This document shows, piece by piece, positions 55,325 through 64,000 of a stretch of DNA of 64,000 nt. Position 1 is the first letter of the stretch. Every line of letters begins with the position of its first letter. Under the pieces are notes generated by a model. It ran no database searches. It was not told the DNA's origin and saw only the letters and a program-made list of their open reading frames with translations. This stretch comes from JBKBKN01 sp046294625 (lineage in GTDB: Bacteria > Bacteroidota > Bacteroidia > M30B66), in NCBI GenBank assembly GCA_046294625.1, contig JBKBKN010000009.1, forward strand, positions 57,016 through 121,015, read 5' to 3'. The position numbers and the translations under genes were made by a program.

Positions 55325-57461
55325 AAAATGTGACTTTAAATTTAGTTCCTACATTGGGTTTGCTTTCAACTTCTATAATGCCTTTTAAGGCTTCAATTTG
55401 CGATTTGGTGATAAAAAGTCCAATTCCCTTTGCATCTGGATTTCCATGAAATGTCTTAAACATCCCAAAAATCTTATTGCCTACTTTGTTTAGATCCATC
55501 CCCAAACCATTATCTTCTACGACAAAAAGGTGACTTAAGTTTTCGTATTTGTAAGAAATTTTGACAAATGCATCACGCTCTCTGTTTCTATATTTTATAG
55601 CATTAGTGATAAAATTTATGAAGATGCTTTCGAAATATGCAAGATTTGTCTCTATTTTTGCATTGTTCGGAACACACAATTCGAGCCTTACCTTCGATTC
55701 ATCGAGTAAGTGCTCTACACTTTTTGCTATCTCTTTAAGCTTATGTAAAATGTTAATGCTTGATTGGGGTAAATTCACATTGTTTTGAATAGTGATAATG
55801 TCATTGAGGTTGTGTATGGTTTCTTCTAAACCTTTAACCGCTCGATGAATATGCTGCAATTGCATGGCCGTGTCTTCTTTATCGTCAAGATCGATGATAG
55901 ACAGCAAACCTTCAATATTGGCAATATTGGACTTGATGTTGTGAGAAACAATGTAGGTGAAATTACTTAATCGTTTGTTTTGCTCTGAAGTAATATCCAG
56001 GAGTTTACCAGCATTGTTCCTTGCTTCGATAAGCGCTTGTTCTGTTAGTTTTTGCTGATGAATATCCTGAATGGCACCAATCAAACGCACACATTGCCCA
56101 TCCTGAAATTCAGCTTTTCCAATTGTTCTGACCCATTTTTCTTTTCCGGTTGCGGTTATTAGTAAAGATTCCAACTCCATAGGAGTACCATGCTCGATAG
56201 CTTGATTGATAGTTTGACGAACTAATTCTCTATGTTCTCCTTCTTTATAAAAATTGATTGCAGCTTGCAGATTAGGTACTTCTCCGGGTGGTAGTTCGTG
56301 AATCATGCTCGTGACATCGGTCCAGATAATTCGGTCGTTAATCAAATCAACTTCCCAACCTCCAGTGCGCGCGATGTCATTGGTTTGTCTTAGAAATTCC
56401 AACACCCGCTCTGTATCTTTTTTCATCTGTTCGTAGGAAGTGATATCACTCACTATCAATATCATTCCTTGAAATTCGCCATCATCGCTATAATTGATAG
56501 AGCGTTTAATGGAATAGTGGTATTTTTGGTTATTAAATTCTCGTTCCACATTCTTCACATGAGTTTCGCAATCCGGGCTGAGCAGTTCCACCAATTCCGG
56601 CCAAAATTTGGCAATTTCGGTTACAAATTGCTCACGGTTAATATTTAACAATTGGATGGCTGAATAATTGCATTCGATTATGGTGCGGCTTGAATCAACT
56701 ACAATCACTCCATCCGATAAATTTTTGAATAGGTTTTTGTAGGCTAACGGCTGCAGCTTAAAGAGCTTGAGCTTGCTTAAACCCAAATTTATAATGAATC
56801 CTAACAGTAGAAATCCGAAAGGAAGGGCATCAAGGTGATAAGGTGTGAGCCCAGTTAGTTGAAATATATAAATCAGCCAAACCGACAATGCACCTGCGGC
56901 TACAACAGCCACTTGTTTACGAAAATATGCCGGAACCTTCAATAAAAAATTTAGAATGATAAGATTTGCCACCAAACTCAGCGTCAAAGCATAGGCTTGA
57001 TGCACCCAAAAAAGAAAATTCTTCTCGGTGTGCAAATACAGGAAATAACCATTGTAACGACGTTCGAAATTTGTGTAAAACCAATGATGCCATTCATTGC
57101 TAATCACTGCTATGAGGAATAAAAGAGGCAATAAAAACAGGTAGATGAGTGTTTTTTTATGGATTTTTCTCTCATAATTGGTGTATTTGAGCGCAAAGAG
57201 TAGCAGCAGTGGTGCCATTACTACAGCTCCAAAATATTCAAAACATAAAAAAAGTTTACCTAGTTCCAGAGATGGGGTAGAAATTTCTAACACATAGCAC
57301 AAGGCGTACCACGAACAAAAGAACATGAGCAGCGCAAAATACTTTTCGCCCTGCTTATTTTTGGAGCGAATAAACTTTAAAGCAAGTCCCAGCATCAGCA
57401 CTGCAGCTATCATGACAGGGATAGAAAAATAATTCAAATAAATCTGTTGCAAGTTTTCCAA
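55308..57461 (-). CDS. Membrane histidine kinase with seven-helix sensor and PAS domains
   Basis: A 717-residue sensor kinase, starting at a TTG (the next ATG is 16 codons inside, in the first helix). Seven predicted helices (about 8-230) match the 7TM histidine-kinase N-terminal region. Two PAS-like domains follow (about 237-345 and 355-470, the second ending in a GAIQDIHQQK PAC-type segment), then a dimerisation helix with His507 (IVSHNIKSNIAN) and a HATPase domain with EDNGLGMD and KGIGLFITK. The 7TM module is known in sensors for membrane-linked or unknown ligands. It partners the downstream receiver-only protein. Confidence 0.9.
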   Translation of the reverse strand: MENLQQIYLNYFSIPVMIAAVLMLGLALKFIRSKNKQGEKYFALLMFFCSWYALCYVLEISTPSLELGKLFLCFEYFGAVVMAPLLLLFALKYTNYERKIHKKTLIYLFLLPLLFLIAVISNEWHHWFYTNFERRYNGYFLYLHTEKNFLFWVHQAYALTLSLVANLIILNFLLKVPAYFRKQVAVVAAGALSVWLIYIFQLTGLTPYHLDALPFGFLLLGFIINLGLSKLKLFKLQPLAYKNLFKNLSDGVIVVDSSRTIIECNYSAIQLLNINREQFVTEIAKFWPELVELLSPDCETHVKNVEREFNNQKYHYSIKRSINYSDDGEFQGMILIVSDITSYEQMKKDTERVLEFLRQTNDIARTGGWEVDLINDRIIWTDVTSMIHELPPGEVPNLQAAINFYKEGEHRELVRQTINQAIEHGTPMELESLLITATGKEKWVRTIGKAEFQDGQCVRLIGAIQDIHQQKLTEQALIEARNNAGKLLDITSEQNKRLSNFTYIVSHNIKSNIANIEGLLSIIDLDDKEDTAMQLQHIHRAVKGLEETIHNLNDIITIQNNVNLPQSSINILHKLKEIAKSVEHLLDESKVRLELCVPNNAKIETNLAYFESIFINFITNAIKYRNRERDAFVKISYKYENLSHLFVVEDNGLGMDLNKVGNKIFGMFKTFHGNPDAKGIGLFITKSQIEALKGIIEVESKPNVGTKFKVTFYANHR

Positions 57462-57582
57462 ATTAGGTAAATTAATGCTCTGATTATTACGCGATTAATC
57501 CAAATGGGTTAATCTATTTATCGGCCAATCTATTCTTAAAACTTACGTCTGATCCAACGAAAAGAGTGATTAACTTTATCTC

Positions 57583-58521
57583 ATGATTCAATCCGAAAGA
57601 GTTGCAGCGCATCGCGCTGTTATAGTCAAAAAGCTGGCAAAGGAAGTAGGTTTTGACTTTGTGGGCATCAGCAAAGCAGAACAGCTCGATAAAGAAGCAA
57701 AAAATCTGGAAAATTGGCTCAACAAAAATATGCACGGACAAATGGCCTACATGGCCAATCATTTTGATAAGCGGATAGACCCTAGAAAGCTTGTGGAAGG
57801 TGCAAAATCATTAGTATCACTGCTTTTCAATTATTACACCGATGAACAGCAAACAGATCAGGAGGCACCACAAATTTCAAAATATGCTTACGGAGAAGAT
57901 TATCATTTTGTGATCAAGGGAAAATTGAAAGAATTAATGTTCAAAATTCAAGATGAAATCGGCGAAGTGAATGGCAGAGTGTTTGTCGATTCAGCTCCTG
58001 TGATGGATAAGGCTTGGGCCAAGAGAAGCGGCTTAGGCTGGATGGGTAAAAATAGTAATTTGATTACCCGTTCTCAGGGTTCTTTTTTTTTCATTGCTGA
58101 GCTCATCATTGATCTTGAATTAGCGCCAGACGGACCTATCAAAGACTATTGCGGCACCTGCACCCGCTGCATAGATGCCTGCCCTACCGAAGCTATTGTA
58201 GCGCCTTATGTGGTGGATGGAAGTAAGTGTATTTCCTATTTTACCATTGAACTGAAGGACGAAATCCCTGCCGACATGAAAGGCAAATTTGGAAATTGGA
58301 TGTTTGGCTGTGATGTGTGTCAGGATGTATGCCCATGGAATAGATTTTCCAAACCCCATCAAGAAGAAGCATTTAAGCCTTCTGAAGAATTGATAAACAT
58401 GACGAAACACGAATGGACGGAGCTGACCGAAGAAGTTTTTCAAAAAATCTTTCGCAAGTCGGCAGTCAAACGCACCAAATTCGAAGGCTTAAAACGAAAT
58501 ATTCGCTTTTTGGGGGAATGA
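57583..58521 (+). CDS. queG: Epoxyqueuosine reductase
   Basis: A 312-residue protein with a cobalamin-binding N-terminal region, the catalytic aspartate region [12 protein letters not shown] (Asp136), WMGKNSNLI, and eight cluster cysteines: [11 protein letters not shown] (Cys190, 193, 196, 200) and a second set including CDVCQDVCP (Cys243, 246, 250) for two 4Fe-4S clusters. QueG converts epoxyqueuosine to queuosine in tRNA at the wobble position using B12. It is slightly shorter than the E. coli enzyme (about 380 residues), lacking its C-terminal extension, as is usual in Bacteroidota. It stands alone, divergent from the kinase gene. Confidence 0.95.
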   Translation: MIQSERVAAHRAVIVKKLAKEVGFDFVGISKAEQLDKEAKNLENWLNKNMHGQMAYMANHFDKRIDPRKLVEGAKSLVSLLFNYYTDEQQTDQEAPQISKYAYGEDYHFVIKGKLKELMFKIQDEIGEVNGRVFVDSAPVMDKAWAKRSGLGWMGKNSNLITRSQGSFFFIAELIIDLELAPDGPIKDYCGTCTRCIDACPTEAIVAPYVVDGSKCISYFTIELKDEIPADMKGKFGNWMFGCDVCQDVCPWNRFSKPHQEEAFKPSEELINMTKHEWTELTEEVFQKIFRKSAVKRTKFEGLKRNIRFLGE

Positions 58522-58565
58522 TATCAATGCTTTGATTCAATAGTCAACTACAGCTGCCTGAAGCC

Positions 58566-58592
58566 ACAAAAAAACCGGCAGTCGCCGGTTTC
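58566..58592 (-). terminator. Rho-independent terminator of the T9SS gene at 58609-59478
   Basis: AAACCGGC (58572-58579), loop AGTC, and GCCGGTTT (58584-58591) form a perfect GC-rich stem. On the minus strand it is followed by seven T residues, so it mainly ends leftward transcription; a shorter T-run on the plus strand may also serve queG. Confidence 0.85.
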
Positions 58593-58608
58593 TGTAGTGT
58601 AGCGTGTA

Positions 58609-59478
58609 TTATTTTGATATGATAAGCTTTTTTGTAGTTTCTCCATAAGGAGTTAGAACCCTGATAAAATAAATTCCTTTTACCGGATTCAACTGCAAGG
58701 TAAGTTCTTGAGCAGATGCATTGCGTAGATCTTGTTGCATCACCATGCTTCCTAGGCTGTTGTACACTTGGATTTGCTCGATATTTAATCCTTCAATGGT
58801 AGTTTTAATCCGAATATTACCGTCAGCACTAGGGTTTGGATAAACCTGAGTAAGATGTGCAAGCTCTGTAGCATTCAGTTTAATATTTTCAGCTTCGCCC
58901 TTGTATATTGCCGGGAGCAATGATATGATAGGCGATGCTTGTGATGCATTTGTTTGATCGTCTGTTATCTGAACTCCATTAATGCTTGCCCTAAATGCAA
59001 GCACATTTGGCTCACTTTGGGTTACGCCAGAAATATTGTCTACTGTAATAACCTCAATGGTGCTAAGATTCAAAATTCTTGGATCTTTAAAGTCTCCAAG
59101 AGGATAAGTGGTGGACAAAGTGCCTGTTACACGAATGATAATGTCCACATCAATCTTTCCATCAGATTTGTAGGTAAATTTAACATCAGAATCTTGCTCG
59201 TCTTTTTTGTAGAGCTCATTGATACTTATGCTCATCACTTGTGGAATGTTTTCAAGCTGAAGATTCAGATGAATTTCAGAAATTTCATGTAATTGATGAT
59301 CTGTAGCTTTGATTTGAAGCGGTATTGAAATTAAACCCGGATTCACATCGCGGTATGCTTTTGCTTGTAATGAAAAAATGAGCATGCCTATGATAAGGAG
59401 CAAACCGCTGAGGTTTATCATCTTTTTTTGCATCCTAATTTGGCTGTCTATCGAGATGCTGAGTATTTTGTTTTTCAT
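58609..59478 (-). CDS. Secreted protein with T9SS type A sorting signal
   Basis: A 289-residue protein. The ATG at 59478 gives a 15-residue extension before a conventional signal peptide (MQKKMINLSGLLLIIGMLIF); the ATG at 59433 is an equally good start. The mature part (about 45-205) has a beta-sheet, cohesin-like or Ig-like composition with NLSTIEVITVDNISG; no match I can name. The C-terminal type A signal spans about 212-289 (VYPNPSADGNIRIK to TKKLIISK). It should be transported across the outer membrane. Function unknown. Confidence 0.82.
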   Translation of the reverse strand: MKNKILSISIDSQIRMQKKMINLSGLLLIIGMLIFSLQAKAYRDVNPGLISIPLQIKATDHQLHEISEIHLNLQLENIPQVMSISINELYKKDEQDSDVKFTYKSDGKIDVDIIIRVTGTLSTTYPLGDFKDPRILNLSTIEVITVDNISGVTQSEPNVLAFRASINGVQITDDQTNASQASPIISLLPAIYKGEAENIKLNATELAHLTQVYPNPSADGNIRIKTTIEGLNIEQIQVYNSLGSMVMQQDLRNASAQELTLQLNPVKGIYFIRVLTPYGETTKKLIISK

Positions 59479-59781
59479 GACTTACCTGTTTTAAATGATG
59501 GACTTAAAATCTTTAATACTTCAAATTTACGACATACTATCCATTATTCCTAACTACAAATTTCGGGCAATGTGGGAATAAAATCCGTAGCCATTCGCTC
59601 TAAGAGAAATTTATAAAATACTGACTTTATGATAATTATATGCTTTTACATTGCCCGAATCATCATAAAAGTTATTGAAAGTGTCGTTTGATTTTTCATT
59701 TAAAACGTTTTAAAATCGCAATAATTGTTAGAAACATTTCTCCTGTTATCACATAATTTCCTGTAATGTCTCCAATACGGG
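59479..59781. other. Intergenic region without a gene
   Basis: About 300 bases between divergent genes. Toward the left gene a minus-strand TAAATTTG (complement of 59522-59529) is a perfect -7 box 44 bases before its first start codon, without a -33 box. Otherwise I see only AT-rich sequence; the promoter for the right-hand operon is listed separately. Confidence 0.55.
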
Positions 59782-59812
59782 CTTGAAATTGACACTTATA
59801 TTGATACTTTTG
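59782..59812 (+). promoter_or_regulatory. Promoter of the 59830-64000 gene series
   Basis: CTTG at 59782-59785 (TTG core) is followed by 19 bases and TACTTTTG at 59805-59812, a perfect TAnnTTTG box at ideal spacing. The predicted start near 59819 leaves an 11-base leader before the ATG at 59830. Confidence 0.65.
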
Positions 59813-59829
59813 TTTTCCATTCATCTACT

Positions 59830-61251
59830 ATGCATGCAAGCAAGCTCTTACAATTGTTTTCAACGCTGACGAAGAAAGAAGTCAAGGGCTTTTTGGTATA
59901 TCTGCAATCTGACTATTTCAATAAAAATGAACATTTCAAAGAGCTAGCATCCTACATTGCAAAGCATGCTGACAATTTGGACTCCGCAGCATTAGAAAGA
60001 GAAAAAGCTTTTAAGGAAGTGTTTCACAATGAGCAATTCGATGAAGCCAAAATGCGCTACCTCATGTCGGACCTCACGAAAATGCTGGAAGACTACCTGA
60101 TTCAAATCACATTTGAAAAAGATGAATTTCAGCGAAAATTGATGCTATCAAGAGCTTTGCAAGAGCGAAAAGCTGAAAAAAACTTTACACAGGCACTTGA
60201 TGATCTCTACAAACTCAACGATAAAGAAGGGCTTCGCGATAGCAACTATTATTTCAATCAGTACCTGATCGAAGAGTTATCATACAATCACACTTCTGAA
60301 AAACGAAATCGCAGTCTGGACAGCTCCCTGCAGGAGGTGATTGACAATCTTGAAATTGCCTATCTATCGAAAAGCTTTAAGTATTACTGTGAGATGATGA
60401 ACCGCAGCAACATTTTGCAGGTGCAATACAATCTGAAGTTTTTCAATGAGATGATGAAATACCTTGTCAAGGGTTCATTCAACGATATTCCGGCTATTCG
60501 TATTTATCTGTGCATTTATATCTCTTTGAAAGACTTCGATAATCAGGAAAACTATCACGAATTGTTGAAATTAATCGATGAAAATACGAAATTGTTCAGT
60601 AAGAAAGAGCTGCGCGACATGTATGTATTCGCTCAAAACTATTGCATTAAGCGAATCAACAATGGATTCGAAGGTGCATTGGAACAAATATTTCAGCTTT
60701 ACAAGGTGATTGTCGATAAAGACCTGATCTATGAAGGTAACTACGTTTCTCAGCCCGACTTTAAAAATATTGTGACCACGGCACTACGCTTGGGCTACGT
60801 GGACTGGACACTGGAGTTTATCAACAAATATAAAGATAAGCTCAATCCTGAATTTCAAGAAAACGCCTGGACATACAGCATGGCCTGGATCGAGTTTAGT
60901 CGCAAAAATTATAAAGAAGCGCTACGCATGCTGCTCAGGGTTGAGTTTAATGATGTGTATTACCACCTAGACTCCAAATCACTATTGCTGAAGACCTATT
61001 TCGAAATGAATGAAACCGAGTCCTTACTTTCTTTGTTTGATGCTTTTAAAATTTACTTGAAACGTAATAAGTTCATTTCTGAATTTCAGCGTAAAACCTA
61101 TCAAAATTTTGTAAAAGTGAGCCATATCCTTTTGAAAGTGAAATTAGGCAAACAAAAAATGAACGAAGCTCTTATCGATGAAATCAACAAGACCACACCG
61201 CTCGCAGATGCAAGCTGGATTAAACAAAAAATAGAAGCACTCAGCAAATAA
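59830..61251 (+). CDS. Large all-helical protein of unknown function
   Basis: A 473-residue protein predicted to be almost wholly alpha-helical, rich in Lys, Glu, Leu, Asn and Tyr, with no signal peptide or membrane segment. The helix-pair pattern (for example YKEALRMLLRVEF and YVDWTLEFINKYK) suggests TPR-like repeats. I recognise it only as a type of conserved Bacteroidota hypothetical protein. The next gene starts immediately after its stop codon, so the two are cotranscribed. No catalytic motif can be seen. A scaffold role is a guess. Confidence 0.8.
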   Translation: MHASKLLQLFSTLTKKEVKGFLVYLQSDYFNKNEHFKELASYIAKHADNLDSAALEREKAFKEVFHNEQFDEAKMRYLMSDLTKMLEDYLIQITFEKDEFQRKLMLSRALQERKAEKNFTQALDDLYKLNDKEGLRDSNYYFNQYLIEELSYNHTSEKRNRSLDSSLQEVIDNLEIAYLSKSFKYYCEMMNRSNILQVQYNLKFFNEMMKYLVKGSFNDIPAIRIYLCIYISLKDFDNQENYHELLKLIDENTKLFSKKELRDMYVFAQNYCIKRINNGFEGALEQIFQLYKVIVDKDLIYEGNYVSQPDFKNIVTTALRLGYVDWTLEFINKYKDKLNPEFQENAWTYSMAWIEFSRKNYKEALRMLLRVEFNDVYYHLDSKSLLLKTYFEMNETESLLSLFDAFKIYLKRNKFISEFQRKTYQNFVKVSHILLKVKLGKQKMNEALIDEINKTTPLADASWIKQKIEALSK

Positions 61252-62232
61252 ATGAAAATATGGCACAAGGCAGCATTATTTACCGCTGCACTCTTTTTAA
61301 GCCCCAAAATATCGGAAGCGCAGCTTATCAATAACGGCAGTTTTGAGCTACTAAGCACCGACTACGACCGTCGCTACAGCGGCAACATTGCTGAAGCCAA
61401 ACCCTGGTATGCTCCAAGCCTCGGCAGTCCCGATTTAATCAAAAGCCCTTCTTCAAGTGCCTTGCAGCCTTTTCATGGAAGAAACTATGCCGGAATAGTA
61501 GTTTTTGATGCCGACAATGAGAACTTCAGAGAATACATTCAAATCAAACTCAACGATTTTCTGGAGGTCGATAAAAGATACATTATCAGCCTGGCGGTGG
61601 CATTGGGCAACGGCTCTTTTTTCGCTACCAATGGTTTACAAATTCACCTCAGCAACGACTCCCTATTGACAAAAAACTGGAATTTACTGCCTGCCGACGA
61701 AATCATCCCTTTAAATAACAACCTGATTAGCAATACCAAAGAATGGAGAGAATTTAAACTGGAATACACCGCTAAAGGGGGCGAGCGATTTTTCACATTA
61801 GGAAATTTCCTGAACGATGCACAAACGTTGAGACAAAAGGTATCATCTGAGCAAAATATGAAAGTAAGCTATATGCTTATCGATCAGGTGGAAATGGTAG
61901 AAGCAAAAGATTTTGATAAGCAACAGGAAACCGTGCGTTCAGCAACAAAAATAGCTGTCTCAAGTAGCTTAGATTATGGCATGAGCCGCATTTTGATACC
62001 TCATGTGCTCACCCCTAATGGTGATGGATTCAACGATGTGTTTTTTATACCTGACCTGCCTATTTATACCAAATTAAATATCTACGATCGCAAAGGTGCG
62101 TTGGTATTTAGTTCTTTAAACTATAAAAATGACTGGCAAGCAGAAGGTATGGAGCCAGGCAATTACCGATACGAGTTTTACTTGCCCGATGGGAATGTCA
62201 TCTACGGTTCGGTAGAAGTGGTGATAAATTAG
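61252..62232 (+). CDS. Secreted protein with T9SS type B (gliding motility-type) C-terminus
   Basis: A 326-residue protein with a signal peptide (MKIWHKAALFTAALFLSPKI, cleavage near EAQ), an N-terminal carbohydrate-binding-like beta domain (about 25-215: LINNGSFELLS, PWYAPSLGSPDL, REYIQIKLNDFLEVDKRYII) of the kind seen on OmpA-family and secreted proteins of the phylum, and a C-terminal type B sorting domain (VLTPNGDGFNDVFFIPDLPI to the end). It is short for this class. It directly follows the helical protein gene. Surface localisation is expected; ligand unknown. Confidence 0.87.
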   Translation: MKIWHKAALFTAALFLSPKISEAQLINNGSFELLSTDYDRRYSGNIAEAKPWYAPSLGSPDLIKSPSSSALQPFHGRNYAGIVVFDADNENFREYIQIKLNDFLEVDKRYIISLAVALGNGSFFATNGLQIHLSNDSLLTKNWNLLPADEIIPLNNNLISNTKEWREFKLEYTAKGGERFFTLGNFLNDAQTLRQKVSSEQNMKVSYMLIDQVEMVEAKDFDKQQETVRSATKIAVSSSLDYGMSRILIPHVLTPNGDGFNDVFFIPDLPIYTKLNIYDRKGALVFSSLNYKNDWQAEGMEPGNYRYEFYLPDGNVIYGSVEVVIN

Positions 62233-62313
62233 TCAATTACTTTTGATTACGCTTCTTCAATTTTGACTTCTGATGGCTTAGGTTTGCAATAACAGAATCA
62301 ATCTTATTCCTTA

Positions 62314-63171
62314 ATGCAAGACATTCATCTTCATCCGTATTTCAAGCAAGCTGTTGTCATTCTGATTATTGTCACAGTGGCCTTAGTGGTGGCAAAAATC
62401 GTCAGCAATCTGATCAAAAATGCCATGGCCAAATCGGCAGAGTTACTCAATGTAGATCAAACTAAATACACCTTTCTGCGGCATTTGGCCACCACCATCA
62501 TTTATTTTTTAGCGATTGTGGTCATCATTTATTCGATACCATCCTTGCGAAGTTTTTCTGTTTCTTTATTTGCCTCAGCTGGTATTTTCGCCGCTTTCAT
62601 CGGTCTTGCTTCGCAGCAGGCATTTTCAAATATCATCAATGGAATTTTTATTGTCACCTCCAAGCCTTTTAAAGTAAACGACCGAATAGAACTCAATAAT
62701 CCTCCGCTGTCGGGCATGGTCGAAGACATTACGCTTAGACACACCGTTCTCCGCGACTTTCAAAATAGAAGAATAGTGATTCCAAACTCTGTGATGGGAG
62801 CGCAAATCATTATCAATGCTAATCTATATGATGAAAAAATCAGGCGACAAATTGATTTTTCAGTCGATTACGACACCAATATCGATCATGCCATTGCTGT
62901 GATTATAGAGGAATGCTTGAAGCATCCATTATGCATTGACAACAGAACACCGGAGCAGAAAGAACAAAACTTACCAATTGTAGATGTGCGACTTGTCGAA
63001 TTTGGTGCTTCGGAACTCAGAATTAGAGCCTTTGCATGGGCTGCAAATCCTGCTGATGCATTTGCTTTGCACACCGAACTCAACATAGCAGTGAAAAAAA
63101 GATTTGATCAGGAGGGCATTGTGATTCCTTTTCCACAAACCGTAATCAGCTATCGAGATGGCAAAAAGTAA
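62314..63171 (+). CDS. mscS: Small-conductance mechanosensitive channel (MscS family)
   Basis: A 285-residue MscS protein: three membrane helices (about 12-30, 50-70, 75-110), the pore helix TM3 with SLFASAGIFAAFIGLASQQAFSN, then the MscS beta domain (KPFKVNDRIELNN, RRIVIPNSVMG) and the C-terminal alpha/beta domain. It opens under membrane tension to release solutes on osmotic downshock. A small insert around LNNPPLSG is within normal variation. It overlaps the corA gene by 14 bases. The 81-base spacer from the preceding gene holds no clear promoter, so it may belong to the same transcript. Confidence 0.93.
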   Translation: MQDIHLHPYFKQAVVILIIVTVALVVAKIVSNLIKNAMAKSAELLNVDQTKYTFLRHLATTIIYFLAIVVIIYSIPSLRSFSVSLFASAGIFAAFIGLASQQAFSNIINGIFIVTSKPFKVNDRIELNNPPLSGMVEDITLRHTVLRDFQNRRIVIPNSVMGAQIIINANLYDEKIRRQIDFSVDYDTNIDHAIAVIIEECLKHPLCIDNRTPEQKEQNLPIVDVRLVEFGASELRIRAFAWAANPADAFALHTELNIAVKKRFDQEGIVIPFPQTVISYRDGKK

Positions 63172-64000
63172 AAGAAGGTTGCGCCAAAACTATGCACTCA
63201 AAAAGGGACTTCCCCCCGGAACGCTGCATTATATCGGTGCAGATAAAAATTTTGATATCCATGTAGAGCAAATCACCTATAATGAACAGGAATTTCATCG
63301 AAAAGAAAATATCAAAATTGAAGCTCTCATGCCCGATGATGTGCATGCGCCTGTTAGATGGATTAATATCACCGGAATTCACGAGTATGAATTAATTAGT
63401 CAGGTGGGAAAGACATTCCAAATTCACCCCCTCGTGCTGGAAGATATCATGCATACTGAGCAAAGGCCCAAACTGGAAGAATACGACAACTACATCTATG
63501 TTGTATTGAGAATGATTAGCCCAAATGAAAATAACGGCGATATTCGTTCAGAACAGGTGAGTTTGCTTATTTTTCAAAACACTGTAATCACTTTTCAGGA
63601 AAATTCGGAAGACATCTTTGATAATCTAAGAGATAGAATCAAAAAAGGAGCCGGAAAAATACGAAAATCAAGTGCAGGTTATCTGGCTTATTGTCTGCTC
63701 GATACTATTGTAGATTATTACTTTGTGGTGTTAGAGCAAATAGGCGAAAAGCTTGAAGATGCCGAATCGAAACTTATTGAACAACAAGAACAACTTGAAC
63801 TTAACCTGCTGCATCATGTCAAAAGAGAACTTATTTTTCTCAGAAAATCCATTTGGCCACTGCGTGAAGTGATTAATTACCTTTCGAAAAGTGAGACCCG
63901 CATTATTAGCAATGACACTTCTGTTTATTTCCGCGATGTCTATGACCACTGCATCCATATGCTCGACACACTGGAAAGCTATCGCGATCTTACATCAGGG
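63158..64000 (+). CDS. corA: CorA-type magnesium/divalent cation transporter, 3' end outside window
   Basis: The first 281 codons are present; the frame is open to the right edge, so the membrane helices and the GMN motif lie beyond. The visible N-terminal cytoplasmic domain has MAKSKRRLRQNYALKKGLPP at its start and family blocks such as WINITGIHEYELI, FQIHPLVLEDIMHTEQRPKLEEYDNYIYVVLRM (cited in part) and FLRKSIWPLREVINYL. CorA proteins form pentameric Mg2+ (or Co2+/Ni2+) channels. The ATG at 63158 overlaps mscS by 14 bases, indicating translational coupling of two membrane channels. Confidence 0.92.
   Translation, partial: MAKSKRRLRQNYALKKGLPPGTLHYIGADKNFDIHVEQITYNEQEFHRKENIKIEALMPDDVHAPVRWINITGIHEYELISQVGKTFQIHPLVLEDIMHTEQRPKLEEYDNYIYVVLRMISPNENNGDIRSEQVSLLIFQNTVITFQENSEDIFDNLRDRIKKGAGKIRKSSAGYLAYCLLDTIVDYYFVVLEQIGEKLEDAESKLIEQQEQLELNLLHHVKRELIFLRKSIWPLREVINYLSKSETRIISNDTSVYFRDVYDHCIHMLDTLESYRDLTSG

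Noticed and set aside
1..64000. CRISPR arrays, tRNA genes, transposases, integrases, restriction or toxin-antitoxin systems
   Set aside because: I looked for direct repeats with spacers, cloverleaf-like segments with CCA ends, and the usual protein motifs and found none convincing.

Overview
The window reads as chromosomal DNA of a member of the Bacteroidota, probably from the Chitinophagia/Saprospiria/Cytophagia side rather than the gut Bacteroidales. The evidence is six secreted proteins with type IX secretion (T9SS) C-terminal signals (four type A, two type B), several promoters of the TTTG/TAnnTTTG type, almost no Shine-Dalgarno sequences, several TTG/GTG starts, lineage-typical families (DUF4397, DUF2141, DUF3365, GH57/DUF3536) and a REP-like palindrome of a kind common in this phylum. 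No tRNA, rRNA, phage, insertion sequence, CRISPR array or recognisable defence island was seen.\n\nLayout. 1-5679 (minus): a tightly overlapping sugar-nucleotide operon joining UDP-GlcNAc(3NAc)A synthesis (WbpA/B/D/E-like) with UDP-glucuronate/UDP-xylose synthesis (Ugd, Uxs). 5938-9232: an AHSA1-like protein followed by two genes broken by frameshifts, an MtfA-like zinc peptidase and a GT39-like membrane glycosyltransferase. 9357-18692: housekeeping (TPR lipo/secreted protein, BioF, L34, LdhA, Ca2+ P-type ATPase, GH57, Nfu). 18748-31791: a lamin-tail/Calx-beta T9SS protein, UvrC, a sugar epimerase, a decayed gene remnant, PdhB, GlpK, a haem lipoprotein, an RlmL-like methyltransferase and a three-unit DUF4397 T9SS protein. 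31917-36315: a GT4 / flippase / AsnB-like amidotransferase cassette. 36331-42717 (minus): an operon of a tandem double D-Ala-D-Ala ligase, a PASTA protein, a T9SS protein and RluD. 42868-45765: an ATP-dependent DNA ligase and two TPM proteins. 45770-54686 (minus): a glycine-rich T9SS type B protein, a DUF2141 lipoprotein and a thioester alpha-2-macroglobulin. 54905-57461: a sensor kinase overlapping a receiver-only regulator. 57583-64000: QueG, another T9SS protein, then a helical protein / T9SS type B protein / MscS / CorA series running off the end.\n\nHow it fits together. Much of the window serves the cell envelope: activated acidic sugars, glycan assembly, export and possible amidation, peptidoglycan precursor synthesis, a periplasmic protease trap and surface proteins. 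The least ordinary items are the two-pathway sugar operon with a WbpS-like amidotransferase elsewhere in the window, the double Ddl fusion in an operon with a PASTA protein, and the cluster of broken genes at 6350-9232. I found no convincing wholly new system.
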